Shown here piece by piece: positions 7,471 through 10,432 of a stretch of 10,432 nucleotides of DNA (position 1 is its first letter; every line of letters begins with the position of its first letter). Both the position numbers and the translations under genes were made by a program. Source of the DNA: a bacterium (GTDB taxonomy: Bacteria > CSSED10-310 > JAJRTK01); the NCBI GenBank assembly GCA_024278345.1, contig JAJRTK010000139.1:1-10432 (forward strand), in the 5' to 3' direction. The notes below the pieces were generated by a model that made no database searches, had not been told where the DNA came from, and worked only from the letters and a program-made list of their open reading frames with translations.

Positions 7471-7644
7471 CTCACCAAATCTCTGCTGCGTCAACGCAAT
7501 CGTCGCAGCCAACGGCCTCTTCCTCGATCAGGCGTCCTCAACATAGTTCTCAAGCCTCCGGCGCCTGCCTGTCGTCGGACTCATCGGCTGCACCGCCTCG
7601 CGACGGGATTTGATGAGAAATCTGGGTCTAAACCCGTGGACACC
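7452..7644. mobile_element. MITE-like element with imperfect inverted ends
   Basis: The left end (7452-7483) begins GGTGTCTA and continues AACCCGGAAATCTCACCAAA. The complement of the right end begins GGTGTCCA, then GACCCAGATTTCTCATCAAA. After the shared GGTGTC and a short insertion, 18 of 24 positions match (two inserts and several substitutions in total). The 11-mer GTCTAAACCCG also occurs in direct orientation at 7455-7465 and 7626-7636. The interior (about 130 bp) has no plausible gene. The size and inverted ends fit a decayed nonautonomous element; the parent transposon is not identified. Confidence 0.5.
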
Positions 7645-7654
7645 ATCACCGGTA

Positions 7655-7689
7655 GCCGAAGGGGCGAATAGATTATTCGCCCCTTCGGC
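7655..7689. repeat. 16-bp perfect palindrome with a three-base loop
   Basis: GCCGAAGGGGCGAATA (7655-7670) pairs perfectly with 7674-7689 over the loop GAT. It lies 11 bp beyond the MITE-like element and shares the GGGCGAAT/ATTCGCCC core with the hairpin at 6917-6944. It is probably a repeated extragenic palindrome. From here to about 7828 I see no gene or other clear structure. Confidence 0.65.
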
Positions 7690-7828
7690 GTCTCAATACC
7701 GCGCTTCTACTAGTCGCTCCTCCTGCCAGATATGCAGCCGCCACAACCCACGATGGACGCCCCCACCACCGATCTTGGGACGAGCGGGGGAGGAACACCT
7801 CTTCGCTTACAAAGTCGAGGTATCCACT

Positions 7829-7876
7829 TACGTTCATGGAGCCGAATCGATCCACCCCAGATGCATAAAAAAAAAG
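7829..7876. repeat. Partial copy A of a diverged repeat family
   Basis: The segment ACGTTCATGGAGCCGAATC (7830-7848), then CCACCCCAGA, ATG and a run of nine A matches the end of the unit at 8578-8622 (ACGTTTATGGAGACGAATC, CCACCCCAGAGAATG, A-run). Only this part is well preserved; the sequence to its left is too diverged to align by eye. Confidence 0.6.
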
Positions 7877-8333
7877 GCGCCGCCGAGCGGTGGCGATGCG
7901 TTGACAAGAGGCCGGAAACGCCGTAACTACGGGCCGTTCCACACGACTACATCTAGAAGACAGATCTCTGCTTCAGGTGTATTTTCACAGTAACTCGTGA
8001 GTCGCAAGTTCTCGGGATGATCCTGGTGTTTTTCCTGGGTTCGCGGGCGTCCCGCCCGCAACAATGGCCCGTGGGAACGAGGTTGCCGTGGGAGCGTTAG
8101 CCAAGCCGCAAAAAAACAAGAACCTCTCCATCAAAGGCTAGAACTATCGCGCCCATGATGCTTTCACCAAGGCGGTCCTGAGAAGCCGGACACGGCCTCG
8201 TCCCTTGGGAACACCGAAACGCTTTCCAACAAGGCGTTGGACGGTCAGTGGAGAACTTGCGACTCACGAGCACTTAACACTCATGGGAGAATCGAACCAC
8301 CCCGAAGAATGAAAGAAAAGACGCGCAGCGTCA
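7871..8333. repeat. Copy B of the diverged repeat family, split by a 277-bp insertion
   Basis: The left half (7871-7993) aligns with 8463-8577: GCCGAGCGG, GCGTTG, GAGGCCGGAAACGCCG against GAAGGCCAGAAATTCCG, then CATCTA, GAAGACA, and TGTATTTTCACAGTAA against TGTACTTTCACGGTAA. The right half resumes at 8271 with TTAACACTCATGGGAGAATC, ACCACCCC, GAATGAAAGAAAAG and the triloop hairpin GACGC-gca-GCGTC, matching 8574-8633. CACAGTAAC before the insertion and CACTTAAC after it may be its degenerate target duplication. Confidence 0.6.
7994..8270. mobile_element. 277-bp element with 20-bp perfect inverted ends
   Basis: CTCGTGAGTCGCAAGTTCTC (7994-8013) is the exact reverse complement of 8251-8270. The element interrupts a repeat unit whose uninterrupted relative is at 8463-8640, which defines both edges independently. 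The interior has no gene. It carries a triloop hairpin, GCGGGCG-tcc-CGCCCGC (8043-8059), and a small palindrome CCAAC-aaggc-GTTGG (8226-8240). It is best read as a nonautonomous transposon; I do not recognise its family. Confidence 0.7.
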
Positions 8334-8462
8334 AAAAAAGACGCGCAGCGTCATCATGCACCCACCAGGGAGCAGGTGCTCCCTGGTGGGTGCAGGGCAA
8401 AGCCCTGCCAGGGGACCGGGGACAGAGTCCCCGGACGACCGCCGAGTAACGCGAGGCGTTAC
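8320..8462. repeat. Array of six hairpins, five with three-base loops
   Basis: In order: GACGC-gca-GCGTC twice (8320-8332 and 8340-8352, period 20 bp); a 17-bp stem 8357-8373/8378-8394 with loop AGGT; GCAGGGC-aaa-GCCCTGC (8392-8408); CCGGGGAC-aga-GTCCCCGG (8416-8434); and GTAACGC-gag-GCGTTAC (8446-8462). On the minus strand the first two are followed by TTTTTTT and CTTTTCTTTC, so they read as tandem intrinsic-terminator-like structures. There is no coding potential of interest. The stems differ in sequence but keep perfect pairing and loop size, which argues for selection on, or replication through, the folded form. Confidence 0.75.
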
Positions 8463-8640
8463 CCGCCGAGCGGAGCGCGGCGTTGCCCGAAGGCCAGAAA
8501 TTCCGCAAAACCATAGGTCGTAAACCGCATCTACGACACGAAGACAAATTTCTGCATGGCGTGTACTTTCACGGTAACGTTTATGGAGACGAATCAAAAC
8601 CACCCCAGAGAATGAAAAAAAGACGCGTAGCGTACAAAAA
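8463..8640. repeat. Copy C of the diverged repeat family, uninterrupted
   Basis: This is the complete relative of copy B. It starts in CCGCCGAGCGG, passes AGGCCAGAAATTCCGC, CATCTACGACACGAAGACAAA and GTGTACTTTCACGGTAACG, and ends in CCACCCCAGAGAATG, an A-run and the triloop hairpin ACGC-gta-GCGT (8623-8633). On the minus strand the hairpin is followed by C and seven T, again terminator-like. After it comes ACAAAAACGTGGGTCC, which links it to the element at 213-387. Confidence 0.6.
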
Positions 8641-8647
8641 CGTGGGT

Positions 8648-8700
8648 CCAGGGAGTGAACTCCCTGGTGGGTGCAGGGCAAAGCCCTGCACCCACCAGGG
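8648..8700. repeat. Overlapping palindromes, one with an 18-bp perfect stem
   Basis: Positions 8662-8679 pair perfectly with 8683-8700 over loop AAA. CCAGGGAGT (8648-8656) pairs with ACTCCCTGG (8659-8667), competing with the first arm. Positions 8660-8689 repeat 8379-8408 exactly (30 bp direct repeat), so the two hairpin regions share a module in different surroundings. Confidence 0.75.
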
Positions 8701-8930
8701 CCCACTCATTCAGTAATGCTGGAACAGACTGATTCTATTAGACTTTCACAAAGCACCCCACTTACTCCGCATCTATTTGAAAGCACTGGGCTTTTCTTGA
8801 AAAATACCCAGCTCCTGAGCACATCTACTACCCTGAAAACGACCGGAAGCCCGATGACGACGAAGCTTGTGGCGGCTTAGTAGTTTTGCTTTTTATTTCA
8901 AACACTTCCACCATGACGGAATGAGTGGGC
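8700..8930. mobile_element. 231-bp element with 25-bp inverted ends (22/25)
   Basis: Positions 8700-8724 begin GCCCACTCATTCAGTAATG and match the complement of 8906-8930 (GCCCACTCATTCCGTCATG) at 22 of 25 positions, including the terminal GCCCACTCATTC and the inner TGGAA. The interior has no gene; it is more A+T-rich than its surroundings and contains an imperfect hairpin at 8786-8811 (CTGGG...CCCAG with inner TTTTC/GAAAA). No target duplication is visible. The left end abuts the 18-bp palindrome. It reads as a MITE-like element unrelated in sequence to the others. Confidence 0.6.
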
Positions 8931-8946
8931 ATGGAAATCGCCGGGA

Positions 8947-8970
8947 CCTGTTGCAATGAAAGGCAACAGG
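8947..8970. repeat. 8-bp hairpin downstream of the minus-strand surface-protein gene
   Basis: CCTGTTGC (8947-8954) pairs with GCAACAGG (8963-8970) across eight bases. It lies about 130 bases past the stop codon of the minus-strand gene and could mark its transcript end, although no T-run follows on the minus strand. Confidence 0.4.
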
Positions 8971-9012
8971 AGGGAACGGAGAAGAGGAAGCGTCCGGTGG
9001 ACGGTTTCGCCG

Positions 9013-9052
9013 TTCCCCAACCACATCTTTGTAAGCTTCGCGGTTTTTCTTT
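9013..9052. repeat. Third copy of the CACATCTTTGT / GCT-CGCG / T-run motif
   Basis: CCCCAACCACATCTTTGT (9015-9032), AGCTTCGCGG and TTTTTCTTT align with 327-360 in the element at 213-387 (CCAGACCCACATCTTTGT, GCGCTGCGCGC, T-run) and with the minus strand of 8610-8650 (GGACCCACGTTTTTGT, ACGCTACGCGT, T-run). The hairpin is decayed here. Confidence 0.5.
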
Positions 9053-9099
9053 GATTCCTTGAGTGTCCCGCCATGGGTGAATACCCCGCAGCGCTAGTT

Positions 9100-10432
9100 T
9101 CATGACCTCCTTCTAGCTCTCCAAATCGGAGTCATCACCACCAGGAGAAGGAGTAGGAGCAGCTCGACAAGCAATGAGCCCTCCGATTGAGCACCAACGA
9201 CATGACGAGTCGCTGTCGGCGTAGCCGTAAGAGTGGAAGTCGCCGTTGGCGTAGACGTTGCTGTTGGCGTCGCGGTGAAAGTGCTTGTCGGCGAGGAAGT
9301 GCTTGTCGCCGTTGGGGTGGATGTCGCGGTGGCTGACGGAGTTGAGGTTGCCGTCGACGTGGATGTCGCGGTAGCTGACGGTGTGCTCGTCACGGTCGAT
9401 GTCCAGGTAGCCGTAATCGTCGGCGTATGGGTTGCGGTCACCGTTGGCGTAGGCGTGAAGGTCACAGTCTGTGTGGGCGTCAATGTTGGCGTAGACGTCG
9501 GCGTAACAGTCGGTGTCAACGAAAGACAATTGTTTGGAAGCCCTGGTGTATCGTCAATTGCCACGTCGAAGACCCCTACAAACCAGTTGCCTGCCGCCCC
9601 ATCTGGGCACCGGAAAACGTGACCTGGAGCAAACCCGTTGTCAGGCCCGACCGTTGGCGGGCCGTAATGGAATTCGGTGCTGGCCGGAGGATTCTCCTCT
9701 TTGATGACCGCTATTCTATCAAACTCCGCCGTCCAGGGAAGCGAATCCAACACCCCATCGTCATTGAGATCCAAATCATCTCCGTTCGTCCCTGTGAACC
9801 CAGCAACCAAGAAGTGCGTGACGTTGTCGTTGTTCTCAAAGTTCAAGTTCGTCACGAGGTCGGGAGTACTCAGAGTAAAAGTTGTTTCGGCTGCGACAAA
9901 TAACCCACTGGCGGGAACAACAGTCCCTGCAAGATCGATGACCGCCTCGATCACACCGCTACCACCCGAGGCACTGTCTCCAATCACCAAATAGGTCAAT
10001 CCGTTTAGAGCCCGTCCCGGCGGCCCTATCAACTCGAAATACTCATTGTCGTCAGTACCTGTCTCGTCCGTCCGAATCTCATTGATCACTACATTCTGAA
10101 CAATGGGAGTCGGAGTGATCGTGGATGTGGCAGTTGGTGTAACTGTCGATGTGCTCGTTGGGGTGGATGTACTCGTTGGCGTCGATGTATTTGTCCGGGT
10201 GGCCGTAATCGTCGGCGTCAATGTCGATGTGCTTGTCGGAGTCGATGTTCGGGTATTCGTCGAAGTCGGAGTCAACGTTGCCGTATTCGTCGGCGTCAAC
10301 GTCGCAGTATTGGTTGGCGTCAACGTTGCCGTATTCGTCGGAGTCAACGTTGCCGTATTCGTCGGAGTCAACGTTGATGTACTTGTCGGTGTCAATGTAC
10401 TTGTGGGCGTTGACGTTGCCGTGCTGGTTGGC
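9100..10432 (-). CDS. Partial surface protein: Thr/Pro-rich stalks, lamin-tail-like domain, C-terminal anchor
   Basis: This is a minus-strand gene whose 5' end is outside the window: the frame is open through 10432 ([12 protein letters not shown] precedes the internal TTG codon at 10393-10395). It runs in three parts plus an anchor. First is a Thr/Pro/Ser/Asn repeat stalk (10432-10108) with an 8-residue period, LTPTNTAT. Then comes a globular domain (about 10107-9526) starting [21 protein letters not shown], which resembles the lamin-tail domain start 'vxINEIxxxxxxxEYxEL'; it contains an acidic, possibly Ca-binding stretch, [15 protein letters not shown] second Thr/Pro/Ser/Ala stalk follows (9525-9190). 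The C-terminus has a hydrophobic run, [19 protein letters not shown], followed by RARRRS. That tripartite end resembles C-terminal sorting signals such as PEP-CTERM-type tails. The protein is probably exported and cell-surface exposed, with O-glycosylation of the stalks possible. Its function is unknown and it has no evident link to the efflux operon. Confidence 0.85.
   Translation of the reverse strand, partial: PTSTATSTPTSTLTPTSTSTLTPTNTATLTPTNTATLTPTNTATLTPTNTATLTPTSTNTRTSTPTSTSTLTPTITATRTNTSTPTSTSTPTSTSTVTPTATSTITPTPIVQNVVINEIRTDETGTDDNEYFELIGPPGRALNGLTYLVIGDSASGGSGVIEAVIDLAGTVVPASGLFVAAETTFTLSTPDLVTNLNFENNDNVTHFLVAGFTGTNGDDLDLNDDGVLDSLPWTAEFDRIAVIKEENPPASTEFHYGPPTVGPDNGFAPGHVFRCPDGAAGNWFVGVFDVAIDDTPGLPNNCLSLTPTVTPTSTPTLTPTQTVTFTPTPTVTATHTPTITATWTSTVTSTPSATATSTSTATSTPSATATSTPTATSTSSPTSTFTATPTATSTPTATSTLTATPTATRHVVGAQSEGSLLVELLLLLLLVVMTPIWRARRRS
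10271..10366 (-). repeat. 24-bp tandem repeat, four full units, coding
   Basis: Units start at 10271, 10295, 10319 and 10343 (plus-strand unit GTCAACGTTGCCGTATTCGT then CGGA or CGGC). Three are nearly identical and one (10295) differs at several positions; a partial unit follows at 10367. Each encodes one LTPTNTAT octapeptide on the minus strand. Such near-identical units can change number by slippage or recombination, so stalk length may vary between strains or be misassembled. Confidence 0.85.

Noticed and set aside
8226-8240. CCAAC-aaggc-GTTGG as an integron attC-like site
   Set aside because: GTTGGAC fits a core site but the inverse core lacks the leading purine, the palindrome is far too short, and no integron gene or cassette is present.
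8289-8298. GGTTCGATTC on the minus strand, like a tRNA T-arm
   Set aside because: The flanking bases do not form a proper 5-bp T-stem and no acceptor, D or anticodon arms are present; it is the conserved core of the local repeat family.
8331-8705. 124-codon minus-strand frame across the hairpin arrays
   Set aside because: Made largely of palindromic sequence, giving peptides such as GLCPAPTREHLLPGG; no ribosome site or domain.
9233-9622. Val/Ala/Gly repeat protein on the plus strand
   Set aside because: It is antisense to the Thr/Pro stalk repeats; the opposite strand has the longer frame, a real domain and an anchor.
10271-10366. Regular 24-bp repeats resembling a CRISPR array
   Set aside because: Units are contiguous with no unique spacers and code for an octapeptide repeat.

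Overview
The window comes from a Gram-negative bacterium of moderately high GC content. An outer-membrane TolC-family protein, a lipoprotein adaptor and an RND pump encoded in series require a double membrane. The species cannot be named from this sequence. The gene order (no CusF, no CusRS next to the pump, a divergent PII protein downstream) is unlike the enterobacterial cus operon.

Layout. (1) 1-711: the 3' part of a DDE transposase gene, broken by a short nonautonomous element bounded by 24-bp perfect inverted repeats (about 213-387). Removing 181 bp (element plus a 6-bp duplicated target) restores the frame. (2) 712-1017: non-coding leader with a hairpin, a good sigma70-type promoter (933-962) and a spaced palindrome just downstream that could be an operator. 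(3) 1018-6852: a tightly packed tripartite copper/silver-type efflux operon. The TolC-like protein overlaps the adaptor gene by an ATGA, and the CusA-type pump follows after 13 bp. The pump has the periplasmic Met triad and the membrane Met ladder of CusA, but the position of the E. coli CusA proton-relay Lys984 is Ile. (4) 6853-7081: two hairpins. (5) 7082-7426: a PII-like protein of the type genetically linked to heavy-metal RND pumps (PII-NG), with an unusual His/Asp/Glu/Cys-containing T-loop. (6) 7427-9099: about 1.7 kb without a convincing gene, packed with repeats: a MITE-like element, a 16-bp palindrome, a diverged repeat family, a 277-bp element with 20-bp perfect inverted ends that splits one repeat unit, an array of hairpins with three-base loops, and a 231-bp element with 25-bp inverted ends. 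(7) 9100-10432, minus strand: the 3' part of a surface protein made of Thr/Pro/Ser repeats, a lamin-tail-like domain, a second Thr/Pro/Ser stalk, and a C-terminal hydrophobic segment plus Arg cluster.

Functionally, the efflux genes would form one envelope-spanning conduit: the adaptor captures Cu(I)/Ag(I) by methionines and hands it to the pump, which exports it through the TolC-like channel. The PII-like protein would be a cytoplasmic or membrane-docked regulator of that pump. The flanks are accessory DNA in which at least three, and probably four, different short TIR-bounded elements have landed, one inside a transposase gene and one inside another repeat. The strongest candidate for something undescribed is this family of short, terminator-like triloop-hairpin elements, which is shared between the 5' element (213-387) and the 7.8-9.05 kb region.
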